64,000 bases of DNA from Muribaculaceae bacterium (GTDB taxonomy: Bacteria; Bacteroidota; Bacteroidia; Bacteroidales; Muribaculaceae). The DNA lies in assembly GCA_017620635.1 (NCBI GenBank), contig JAGAUV010000073.1, positions 1 to 64,000 of the forward strand. The letters are read 5' to 3'. Of the stretch, positions 45,771 to 53,906 are shown one piece after another. Each line of letters opens with the position of its first letter. Within the stretch, counting starts at the first letter, position 1. The translations under genes were made by a program, and so were the position numbers. Under the pieces are notes generated by a model that worked only from the letters and a program-made list of their open reading frames with translations, was not told where the DNA came from and did no database searches.

Positions 45771-46859
45771 ATGAAACTTAGCGCAATAATCGATGCCATA
45801 GAAGGCTTCGCGCCCCTGTCGCTACAGGAGAAATGGGACAACAGCGGTCTGCAGATCGGGCTCCCCGACGGCAACGGCGAAGTTACGGGTGTGCTCATAT
45901 GTCTCGATACCACCGAGGCTATCGTGGCCGAGGCCATTGAGCGTGGCTGCAATCTGATTGTAAGCCATCATCCGCTCATATTCAAGGGCTTTAAGCATCT
46001 TACGGCTTCAACACCCCAGGAGCGTGCCGCCGCTGCCGCTATCCGTGGCGGCGTGGCTGTATATTCAGCCCATACGAGCCTCGATTCTACTGTCGGCGGC
46101 GTGTCGTATGCGATGGCGAGCCTGCTCGGTGCCGAGACCGGAAGTGTCATAGAGCCTGCCGGAGTAGAGTATTACACCGTCAGTGTCATATGTCCGCGCC
46201 GTCAGTCGTCCGATGTCCGTCTTGTCCTTCTCGACAGCGAACCGGCATGCACATATGCCGATGTCGATGGCGAGAGTGCCGACCTGTCGGCCTCCGGTTT
46301 TGATCCTGTTGCCGGCATTGCCTTGCATCACGAACCGTTGACAGAAGTCAAGGTCGATGTCGACAGCCTGTGTCTCGGCAGAGTGCTCGCTGCGCTTGCC
46401 GGTATGCCCGGTTATGACAATATGAAGGTATCGGTAGTGCCGGTGCGCCGCCGCGCATCACAGTATGGTCTCGGTGTGTACGCCACATTGCCGGGCAAAG
46501 GCTTGTCGGGCAGCGAGTTCGTGACAGCCTTGCGCAAGGCCTTCGGTACTCCGTGCATAAAGGCTTCCGCATCGTATTCTCCCGACAGAATCATACGCAG
46601 GATAGCCCTTTGCGGCGGTTCTGCCCCCGATTTTATCGGTCAGGCTGCACGTGCCGACGTCGACGCTTATGTTACCGCCGATGTGCGATACCACGACTTT
46701 GCCGACTGCGCCATGATGAACATGATTGTGTTCGATGTCGGCCATTTCGAGAGCGAATATTGCGCAAAAGATATTTTTTATCACGTTATTACAAAAAAAA
46801 TTGCTAACTTTGCAGTCTATAAATCGGAAACCGAAACAAATCCGGTAAACTACCTGTAA
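45771..46859 (+). CDS. Nif3-like dinuclear metal-centre protein
   Basis: A 362-residue member of the Nif3/DUF34 family (NIF3-like 1, YbgI, GTP cyclohydrolase I type 2-like), which assembles as a hexamer with a two-metal site. I use the ATG at 45771; the longer frame starts inside the aspS terminator. Seen: EKWDNSGLQIGLP, the metal-binding IVSHHPLIFKGFKHL, YSAHTSLDSTVGGVSYAMA, VTADVRYHDFADCAMMNMIVFDVGHFESE. Its precise function is unresolved in any organism. It is paired with a C4 zinc-ribbon protein, a conserved pairing in Bacteroidales. Confidence 0.9.
   Translation: MKLSAIIDAIEGFAPLSLQEKWDNSGLQIGLPDGNGEVTGVLICLDTTEAIVAEAIERGCNLIVSHHPLIFKGFKHLTASTPQERAAAAAIRGGVAVYSAHTSLDSTVGGVSYAMASLLGAETGSVIEPAGVEYYTVSVICPRRQSSDVRLVLLDSEPACTYADVDGESADLSASGFDPVAGIALHHEPLTEVKVDVDSLCLGRVLAALAGMPGYDNMKVSVVPVRRRASQYGLGVYATLPGKGLSGSEFVTALRKAFGTPCIKASASYSPDRIIRRIALCGGSAPDFIGQAARADVDAYVTADVRYHDFADCAMMNMIVFDVGHFESEYCAKDIFYHVITKKIANFAVYKSETETNPVNYL
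46805..46812 (+). promoter_or_regulatory. Candidate internal -7 element for the zinc-ribbon gene
   Basis: TAACTTTG fits TAnnTTTG within the 3' end of the nif3-like gene, 53 bp before the next ATG. The -33 region (TTTTTTA) is a poor match. Confidence 0.35.
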
Positions 46860-46865
46860 ACATCT

Positions 46866-47645
46866 ATGGCAACAGATAAGAAACCCGAAGCTCCGCGCCC
46901 AGTAGAAGAGCGCCTTAAAACACTCTTCGAGCTCCAGTCTATCCTTACCGAGATCGACCGTATACGCAACGTACGCGGCGAGCTCCCCAAGGAAGTACAG
47001 GATCTTGAAAACACTATTACCGGCCTTCACTCGCGCATCAAACGCTACGAAGACGAGATCGACGAACTCAAGGCTAAACGTGTCGCTGAGCTCAACAAGA
47101 TAGAAAACAAGAAATTACTCATCGACCGCTACCGTCAGCAGCTCGACAACGTGCGCAACAACCACGAGTTCGACAACCTGACAAAAGAGATCGAATACGA
47201 GACTCTCGAGATCGAACTCGGCGAGAAGAACATTACCGAGATCGACCGCTCTATCGACAACCGTAACGGCGAAATTCAGATAACAAGCCAGCAGATCGAA
47301 GACCAGACTCACATCCTCAACGAGAAGAAAGCCGACCTCGACAATATCGTCAGCGAGACTCGCTCGGAAGAAGAGAGCCTTATCGCTCGCGCAAAGAGCC
47401 TCGAGCCACTCGTCGACGAGCGTACACTCACAGCCTTCAAGCGTATCCGCAAGAATGCACGCAACGGTCTCGGCATCGTTGTTGTCGACCGCAATGCCTG
47501 CGGCGGATGCTTCAACCGCATTCCCCCTCAAAAACAGATCGATATCCGCACACACAAGAAAGTGATCGTGTGTGAGTACTGCGGACGTATCATGATCGAC
47601 CCCGAGCTCGCCGCCGACGCGAAAGCTCTGCTCCCTAACGAATAA
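46866..47645 (+). CDS. C4-type zinc-ribbon coiled-coil protein (DUF164-like)
   Basis: A 259-residue cytoplasmic protein. Residues about 15-195 are a long antiparallel coiled coil rich in Glu, Lys and heptad Leu/Ile. A C-terminal zinc ribbon has two cysteine pairs (CGGC and CEYC about 30 residues apart, with RIPPQKQIDI between them). This is the architecture of the CT398/DUF164 family, whose role is unresolved; proposed links are to secretion ATPases or nucleic acids. It lies 6 bp after the nif3-like gene and is probably transcribed with it. The coding DNA is Glu/Lys-rich and strongly biased. Confidence 0.85.
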   Translation: MATDKKPEAPRPVEERLKTLFELQSILTEIDRIRNVRGELPKEVQDLENTITGLHSRIKRYEDEIDELKAKRVAELNKIENKKLLIDRYRQQLDNVRNNHEFDNLTKEIEYETLEIELGEKNITEIDRSIDNRNGEIQITSQQIEDQTHILNEKKADLDNIVSETRSEEESLIARAKSLEPLVDERTLTAFKRIRKNARNGLGIVVVDRNACGGCFNRIPPQKQIDIRTHKKVIVCEYCGRIMIDPELAADAKALLPNE

Positions 47646-47711
47646 CACCAACCACTGAAATACCCGGCTCCGGAAGAGATTATATGCCGGTGGTTTCAAT
47701 ATTATTTGCCT

Positions 47712-47752
47712 GCCGGAGACTTATAGAGATATGAGTCTCCGGCAAATTTTTT
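47712..47752 (+). terminator. Intrinsic terminator after the zinc-ribbon gene
   Basis: GCCGGAGACT (47712-47721) pairs perfectly with AGTCTCCGGC (47734-47743) and is followed by AAATTTTTT. Confidence 0.8.
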
Positions 47753-47805
47753 ATTCGGACGTTAAGATCTATAATTTTTTTGTAAAAAAATTGTGAGTGA
47801 AACTA

Positions 47806-47835
47806 TTTCATGAGCCGAAAAACTTTGTAATTTTG
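47806..47835 (+). promoter_or_regulatory. Promoter for the secreted zincin-like gene
   Basis: TTTC at 47806-47809, an 18-bp spacer and TAATTTTG at 47828-47835; the ATG is 35 bp downstream. The -33 element is one base off. Confidence 0.55.
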
Positions 47836-47869
47836 CACATCGAACTAACCAATTGTTAATATAACTACC

Positions 47870-50800
47870 ATGAAAAGAATCGCATTACTTGTTGCTTGTC
47901 TGGCGGTAATGATGCAGATTGTTTTTGCGGCCGATGTTACAGTAGTATTCTCAGGCCTGCAAGACGGGGATAAGGCATCTTTGACTATTGCTTCTGACAC
48001 TTATCTTGCCTCTTTGCCGCTAACGGCTGACGGTACATATGTTTTTAAGAATGTTCCGCAGGGTATGCACAGCGTCAAGGCTGAGGCTGTCGGATATAAT
48101 GTGCTGGAAGCCTTGACTGTCATAGTAGGGGCTGACGGAAATGTAATACCTTCCGAGCCGCTTAAAATTCCGGTCACAAAAATGTCGGAAGACCCTTCGA
48201 AGTGGGTTTTTGAGTGGAAGGAAGATGGCAGTCCGTCGGGCTACACCACCACTGCTAACGTCAATAAACCGGCCGAGATCGAGTTTCTCGGCAAGATGAT
48301 TGTGCCGGCTGATGTTCCTTCGTTCGGCGTTCTTGAAAACAATTACCATGTCGTCCTTGCAAACGATGGGAAAGAGTGGACACAGGAATATGCCTATCGA
48401 ATGGTAGAGACTTTTAAAACTCTTCCGATTAGTTACGATAGTGCCAAACCGGCAAAGTTCACTCTTACCGACGATCATCTTACCGACGACATTACCGTCA
48501 CTGATTTGGGCGACGGCTACGATGTGCGCATATCTGAGGATGTCTTTTACTATGCCAATCCTTTTCTCGTTAATCTCGACGGTGTGCGTGGCCGTTTGTT
48601 TTCGAAGCGACTCCACCATGCTCTGACCAATTTCGTAACAGATTTCGGCCGCGACGAAGGCAGAGTTGACGCGATACTGCAAAACCGTTTTGGCTGCCGC
48701 GTGCTTGGTGTCAACTATGAGGAACTTACAAAGGGCATAACTGATGAAGATGCCGGATGTTTCCAGCAGTTCAAACCTTCGGAACTTGTCAGCATTATCA
48801 ATATGTACGAGGAACTGCCCGAAGGTTTCCACAAAATACCGCATCTCAATTGGTTGATCCGTCGTCAGGACGGCCATAAGCATCCGTTATATCCTGAAGC
48901 TGCTGCAGTTGCATGGCCTGTCGATAATGGTTATATTGAGTTTATGGAGAGCGCTTTTGATGGCGGAAGCAATCAGAATTTCGATACACTTCGCTTGATT
49001 TTACATGAGAAGGCTCACTTTCTTTGGGCTTTTGTTTTCTCCGATGAGATAAAGAACGAATGGATAGAAATCGGTGGTTGGTATCCGGATCCGAATTCTT
49101 CGGAAGGCTGGTCTACGACCAAGGATGTGGAATTTGTTACACAGTATGCCCACAGTAAGAATCCCGATGAGGATATGGCCGAATCTATTGCTTTCTATCT
49201 TAAAGACCCGGAAAAACTAAGGTCGAGGAGTACAACGAAATATGAGTTTATCCGCGATCGCATTATGCACGGCGTGAGGTATATCTCTACTGTGCCCGAC
49301 CACCTGTCGTTTGAAGTCCTGAACCTCTGGCCTGATTATGACTATCCGGGCAAAATCAAGCGAGTCAATGTAGTTGTCGACGGAGAAGCCGAGGCCGAAA
49401 AGACTGTAACTATGGAGATTGAAATCAATCATATCGATGGTTATGAAGATGGTGCTTCCGGTGCTTATACTCGATTGACGTCTCCGGTATTCTACGATAA
49501 GGACGGTAAGAAATATACGCAGTTTGTAGATATCCGTTTTGCCCCGGTCGATGATAATCCATACATTTTAAGGGGTAGTAATACAATACCCCAATACGGC
49601 AAGATGGGACATTGGTCTGCCGGCGACATCACTCTGACTGATATGCAGGGCAATGAACGTTACGAAGGACGTAATGACTGTGTGGTTGATGTTTATGTCA
49701 ACAATCCGCTTGAAGATGTTGAGCCGGCTGTCTACGAGCCGGGAAGCCTTAATTATGAACTCTCAGACATTGAGGTAGAAGGTCGTCATTGTCAGAATCT
49801 AAAGGTTACGTTCATAGCCAAAGACAATGTAAACATTATGAGTTCATTTGCCAGAATATACGCCGAGCATGAAGGATTTAATACTGGCTCCGGCTTGACA
49901 GATCAATATGGGTCTTATGATAGTCAGACTCAGATAGCCGAAGTAAACTTTATTATACCTGATTACTACCCTTCGGCTTATTATTATCTTCCGTTTATCG
50001 AGCTTTATGATGCTGCCAGAACCGTAACTACGATTTACTTCTCGGAATCTCCGCTACATCAGCCTGTGAAGAAAATATTTATCAAGACCCCGAATCCTGA
50101 TATAACTCATCCTGAGATCGATCTGAATAGAATATCTGTATATGCGGAGCCCACACATCCCGAGGCGCCCGATGGCGAAACTATGGTAACGGTCAATTTC
50201 TATGCAAAGGATGATATCTCGGGATTAGGTCCCGTAATGTATTGGTTCATTGATCCGCAGGGCGTTCTGCATGGCAATTATTGGTTCGATCATCGCAATA
50301 ACGGAACAATGTTCTTCGAAGGAGACCCGACTGTGTGGGAGCATTATCAGATAAAACATATACTTCCGCAGGGTTCGGCTCCCGGTCGTTGGGGAATCGC
50401 TCAAATGCAGATTTCCGACAAGGCCTGCAATGAGTATACGTATAATTTTGTCGAGACTCTTATATTCGAGCCGGACAATGATATGTCGAAGTACGTACTC
50501 TTCGCCGATATGGACGATTCCGATATGCTGTATCTTAAACTCACATCGGAGAGCGGCAGTCATTTCGGATACAACTACCGCGTGATTCATGAAGAATCAG
50601 GCAAAGAGGTCTCGGGTACGTATAATGTATCTGACCCCATGGCTATAAGGGCAATGTCAGCCTCAGGCAATCCGTCTGACATATCGGTCGATGTTTCGAG
50701 TCTACCTAACGGAGAGCTTATTGTCATTGCCAATATTCTTGATGAGAACAGAAAGATTGAGACTTCGAAATCGACCAGAGTAAAGAAAGGTCAGACTTCA

Positions 50801-51004
50801 GTCGCCGGCATTCACGCTGATAATACCAGAATCATGCTTAATGGTAGGACTGTAACGGTGTTCAGCGACAGTGACCGTAACATTTCAATTACCACCATCG
50901 ACGGCCGACAGACCTTCCGTCATGTTGTCGATGGCAAGACCACATTCGAACTGCCCGGCGAAGGTTTCTATATCATCGACGGCCGAAAATTCGTTGTGAG
51001 ATAA
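47870..51004 (+). CDS. Secreted zincin-like metalloprotease candidate with T9SS-like tail
   Basis: A 1044-residue exported protein with a signal peptide (MKRIALLVACLAVMMQIVFA). Residues 22-95 form a SpaA/carboxypeptidase-regulatory-like beta domain. A zincin signature lies at residues 379-383 (LILHEKAHFLW), with a downstream Glu438 in DEDMAESIAFYL as a probable third ligand. This HExxH plus late (E)xxAE arrangement recalls anthrax lethal factor-like zincins, but I recognise no exact family. Several beta-sandwich segments follow, and the last 70 residues (ITTIDGRQTF, then LPGEGFYIIDGRKFVVR) resemble a T9SS type A sorting domain. Codon choice is more A/T-ended than its neighbours, which hints at a different evolutionary history. 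Confidence 0.65.
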   Translation: MKRIALLVACLAVMMQIVFAADVTVVFSGLQDGDKASLTIASDTYLASLPLTADGTYVFKNVPQGMHSVKAEAVGYNVLEALTVIVGADGNVIPSEPLKIPVTKMSEDPSKWVFEWKEDGSPSGYTTTANVNKPAEIEFLGKMIVPADVPSFGVLENNYHVVLANDGKEWTQEYAYRMVETFKTLPISYDSAKPAKFTLTDDHLTDDITVTDLGDGYDVRISEDVFYYANPFLVNLDGVRGRLFSKRLHHALTNFVTDFGRDEGRVDAILQNRFGCRVLGVNYEELTKGITDEDAGCFQQFKPSELVSIINMYEELPEGFHKIPHLNWLIRRQDGHKHPLYPEAAAVAWPVDNGYIEFMESAFDGGSNQNFDTLRLILHEKAHFLWAFVFSDEIKNEWIEIGGWYPDPNSSEGWSTTKDVEFVTQYAHSKNPDEDMAESIAFYLKDPEKLRSRSTTKYEFIRDRIMHGVRYISTVPDHLSFEVLNLWPDYDYPGKIKRVNVVVDGEAEAEKTVTMEIEINHIDGYEDGASGAYTRLTSPVFYDKDGKKYTQFVDIRFAPVDDNPYILRGSNTIPQYGKMGHWSAGDITLTDMQGNERYEGRNDCVVDVYVNNPLEDVEPAVYEPGSLNYELSDIEVEGRHCQNLKVTFIAKDNVNIMSSFARIYAEHEGFNTGSGLTDQYGSYDSQTQIAEVNFIIPDYYPSAYYYLPFIELYDAARTVTTIYFSESPLHQPVKKIFIKTPNPDITHPEIDLNRISVYAEPTHPEAPDGETMVTVNFYAKDDISGLGPVMYWFIDPQGVLHGNYWFDHRNNGTMFFEGDPTVWEHYQIKHILPQGSAPGRWGIAQMQISDKACNEYTYNFVETLIFEPDNDMSKYVLFADMDDSDMLYLKLTSESGSHFGYNYRVIHEESGKEVSGTYNVSDPMAIRAMSASGNPSDISVDVSSLPNGELIVIANILDENRKIETSKSTRVKKGQTSVAGIHADNTRIMLNGRTVTVFSDSDRNISITTIDGRQTFRHVVDGKTTFELPGEGFYIIDGRKFVVR

Positions 51005-51032
51005 AGCCAGGGAATACTTATTAGCTCAAATA

Positions 51033-51073
51033 AATGGCATGTGTCGTATCATATACCGATACATGCCATTTTC
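51033..51073 (+). terminator. Intrinsic terminator after the zincin-like gene
   Basis: AATGGCATGT (51033-51042) pairs with ACATGCCATT (51061-51070), then TTC. The U run is short. Confidence 0.5.
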
Positions 51074-51168
51074 ATATACATACAAAATGCGGCGAAGGGC
51101 TTATTTTTTTGCTACGCTGGATATAGAGGTGTATTTCGCATCAAAATATCATAAAATTTGATTTCTTC

Positions 51169-51200
51169 TTTGAAGATGTAGTGAAAATTTCGTATCTTTG
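51169..51200 (+). promoter_or_regulatory. Promoter for the PpiD-like gene
   Basis: TTTG (51169-51172), a 20-bp spacer and TATCTTTG (51193-51200), an exact TAnnTTTG match. It implies a leader of about 95 nt before the ATG at 51304. Confidence 0.7.
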
Positions 51201-51303
51201 TGCGCTTTTTAGCGATATTAAGTCAATCACTTGCTCGCGGTTTCATTACTTTGTGATGGATGCCGGGCTTTTCGAACGTAAATAACAAACCACTTATCAT
51301 ACA

Positions 51304-53397
51304 ATGGCAACCTTAGAGAAAATCAGAAACAAGTCAGTGCTACTGTTCGTTATCATCATCGTAGCCCTGCTTGCCTTCATCCTCGGAGACTTCCTTACCT
51401 CCGGCAGAACCTATTTCGGCCACCCCACTACAGTGGCCCAGGCCGGTGATGCCACGGTAGAGTACCAGGACTACCAGAACCGCCTTTCGCAAGCCGGCGA
51501 GCAGCTTCGCCAGCAGGGTCGCGAAATGAGCAATGATGTGCTGAGCCAGCAGGTCGTTCAGGGCCTTCTCGCAGAGCAGTTACTCAAAAATGAATACAAT
51601 GCTCTCGGCATTACAGTTACCGACGCCGAGCTCACAGAAGCTCTTACCGGAGCTAACCCCAACCCCCAGGCATACCAGATGATTCAGTATCTGGCCTCAC
51701 AGCTCGGCCTCCCCGAAGCTACCGGCGCCGCTGTGTTCGATGCCATGCAGAACCCTGCAAAATACAATCTCCCCGTACAGGTCGGCGACGAACTGCGCCG
51801 CATCTGGGCTGACCAGGAGAAGCAGATCGAGCAGTCGATGATGCAGCAGAAGTTCATGAACCTCATCACAGGTCTCTATACCTACAACAAACTTGATGCC
51901 AAAAGCTTCTACGACGACAACGCCACAACACGCGAAATCGCATATGTGACAAAGGACGTCGCTTCGGTTGCCGATGAGGATATCGAATTTGGCAAATCCG
52001 ACATCAAGGCATTGTGGGAGTCGGAGAAGCAGATCTACGAGCTCAACGAGCCCCTTACCGAAGTGAACTACATCTATGTCGCTGTAGAGCCCTCGCCCAA
52101 AGATCGCATGGAAGCACAGCAGGCCGTTGAGAACGCCCTCCAGGGTCTCCGCACAAGCGAAGGCACAGAGGCAGTCGCTACCGACAGCCGTTTCGTGGTA
52201 AGCAATCTCAAGGCTACTTCCGAAAATCTCGCCAAGAGCCTCCGCGACTCTATCGCCGGCAAAGAGCCCGGTTATGCATTCCTGCTCGAAAGAAGCGGCA
52301 ACAGCTACACCCTCGCCAAGTACATCGGCTCGACCATGGGTGTTGACTCGGCCAACATCTCGATACTGCGTGCCGCTCCCGGCGTCGATCTCGGCCTTCT
52401 TGCCGACAGCATCAACGGCGGCGCGTCATTCGCTTCTCTCAACAACGACAGCATACAGAGCCAGGACAGCATCTGGACTCCTCTCGAGAACATCGGTCTC
52501 GACGATGCCACACGTAATGCTCTCGCAACAGCAACTGTAGGCAAGGCATTCGTTCTTACCGACAGCGTAAACGGACAGGAGGTAAAAGCTCTCTATCGTG
52601 TCAACAAACGTCACGCTCCTGTCAATTACTACGACGTGGCTACAATCGAATACACCATCGATCCCTCGCAGGAAACACTTACCGACCTCGCTACAGCTCT
52701 CCGCACATACGTGAGCAACAACTCGTCGGCAAAGGATTTTACCGACAACGCCACAGAGGCCGGCTATGCTATCCTCTCTGATCAGGTAGGTCCCTCGTCG
52801 GTTGGTATCGGCAATGCACGCGACTCGCGCAAATTCGTGAAGTGGGCCCTCGATGCAAAGAAGGGCAAGGTATCGCCCATGCTTCAGGACGACCGCCAGA
52901 GCTACCTCATCGCAATGGCTGTGATGGACAAATACGACGATTACATGCCTTGGACAAGCCCCTCGATCGCCGATCAGCTTTCGACTCGTGCCCGTAACAA
53001 CAAGAAGGCAGAGAAGCTGATGGCCGACTACGCAGGCAAGGCTACCGACCTTCAGGGTTATGCAAGCGCAATGGGCGCAGAAGTACAGCGTGGCAACGTG
53101 AACATTACCACTCCCATCCTCCTTACCCTCGGCGTAGGCGAGAACGAGCTCCAGGGCGCTATCGCAGCTGCTGAAAAAGGCCAACTCGTTGGTCCCGTCA
53201 AAGGCCAGCACGGCGTGATGGTATTCGAAGTGGAGAACATCAACACCGAGAGCCGTCCGTTCGACGAGGCTGACTACGGCACACGTTTCGCCCAGACATT
53301 CGGTCTCGGTCGCGCACAGTCGCCCCTGCCCCTCCTCCTTGGCAGCGACAAGGTCGACAACCGTTCGCTCAACTTCGTTCAGTCTGTAGGCGAATAA
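51304..53397 (+). CDS. PpiD/SurA-like periplasmic chaperone, membrane-anchored
   Basis: A 697-residue protein with an uncleaved N-terminal membrane anchor (LLFVIIIVALLAFILGDFL, residues about 14-32) and a large periplasmic part. Residues about 45-200 form a SurA_N-type chaperone domain (VEYQDYQNRLSQAGEQLRQQ, then VVQGLLAEQLLKNEYNALGITVTDAEL). The parvulin-like middle part is hard to align and its catalytic residues are not evident, so it may be mainly a chaperone. It probably helps outer-membrane proteins, including the many beta-barrel and T9SS products, to fold. It has its own promoter and terminator. Confidence 0.87.
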   Translation: MATLEKIRNKSVLLFVIIIVALLAFILGDFLTSGRTYFGHPTTVAQAGDATVEYQDYQNRLSQAGEQLRQQGREMSNDVLSQQVVQGLLAEQLLKNEYNALGITVTDAELTEALTGANPNPQAYQMIQYLASQLGLPEATGAAVFDAMQNPAKYNLPVQVGDELRRIWADQEKQIEQSMMQQKFMNLITGLYTYNKLDAKSFYDDNATTREIAYVTKDVASVADEDIEFGKSDIKALWESEKQIYELNEPLTEVNYIYVAVEPSPKDRMEAQQAVENALQGLRTSEGTEAVATDSRFVVSNLKATSENLAKSLRDSIAGKEPGYAFLLERSGNSYTLAKYIGSTMGVDSANISILRAAPGVDLGLLADSINGGASFASLNNDSIQSQDSIWTPLENIGLDDATRNALATATVGKAFVLTDSVNGQEVKALYRVNKRHAPVNYYDVATIEYTIDPSQETLTDLATALRTYVSNNSSAKDFTDNATEAGYAILSDQVGPSSVGIGNARDSRKFVKWALDAKKGKVSPMLQDDRQSYLIAMAVMDKYDDYMPWTSPSIADQLSTRARNNKKAEKLMADYAGKATDLQGYASAMGAEVQRGNVNITTPILLTLGVGENELQGAIAAAEKGQLVGPVKGQHGVMVFEVENINTESRPFDEADYGTRFAQTFGLGRAQSPLPLLLGSDKVDNRSLNFVQSVGE

Positions 53398-53424
53398 ACT
53401 TCGGACAAACGATCATACGATATC

Positions 53425-53461
53425 AATATAGGCTGTCCCTGCCGGAACAGCCTATATTTTA
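53425..53461 (+). terminator. Intrinsic terminator after the PpiD-like gene
   Basis: AATATAGGCTGT (53425-53436) pairs perfectly with ACAGCCTATATT (53447-53458) and runs into TTAT; a strong 12-bp stem. Confidence 0.75.
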
Positions 53462-53496
53462 TGCCCTTAATTGACTCATAGACGGACAATAATTCG

Positions 53497-53504
53497 TAAT
53501 TTTG
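53497..53504 (+). promoter_or_regulatory. Candidate -7 element for the DUF486 gene
   Basis: TAATTTTG is an exact TAnnTTTG match 25 bp before the ATG. A TTG lies 23 bp upstream (53471-53473). Confidence 0.5.
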
Positions 53505-53529
53505 CGCTCGGATTTTAAATGACCTTAAA

Positions 53530-53904
53530 ATGAAGAATGCTATTATAACTATAGTACTGCTTGTTGTCTCGAATATTTTTATGACCTTCGCCTGGTACGG
53601 CCATCTCAAGCTCCAGGAAATGAAGGTAATATCGACCAATACTCCTCTTTATGCCGTTATACTGCTGTCGTGGGGCATAGCCTTGGCGGAGTACAGCTGT
53701 CAGGTGCCGGCCAACCGCATAGGCTTTGCCGGCAATGGCGGAGCATTCTCCCTTATGCAACTCAAGGTAATACAGGAGTGTATTACCTTGATAATATTTA
53801 CGGTGTTTACAGTTGTGTTCTTTCGTGGCGAGAGCCTGCACTGGAATCACTTCGCGGCATTTGTGTGCCTCATAATGGCAGTGTACTTCGTCTTTATGAA
53901 ATAG
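53530..53904 (+). CDS. DUF486 / DMT-like membrane protein
   Basis: A 124-residue membrane protein with four predicted helices. The pattern NIFMTFAWYGHLK near the N-terminus, ILLSWGIALAEYSCQVPANRIGF in the middle and FRGESLHWNHFAAFVCLIMAVYFVF at the end fits the DUF486 family, small relatives of drug/metabolite transporters whose substrate is unknown. It has its own promoter and ends two bases from the convergent porU stop. No function can be given. Confidence 0.85.
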   Translation: MKNAIITIVLLVVSNIFMTFAWYGHLKLQEMKVISTNTPLYAVILLSWGIALAEYSCQVPANRIGFAGNGGAFSLMQLKVIQECITLIIFTVFTVVFFRGESLHWNHFAAFVCLIMAVYFVFMK

Positions 53905-53906
53905 GC

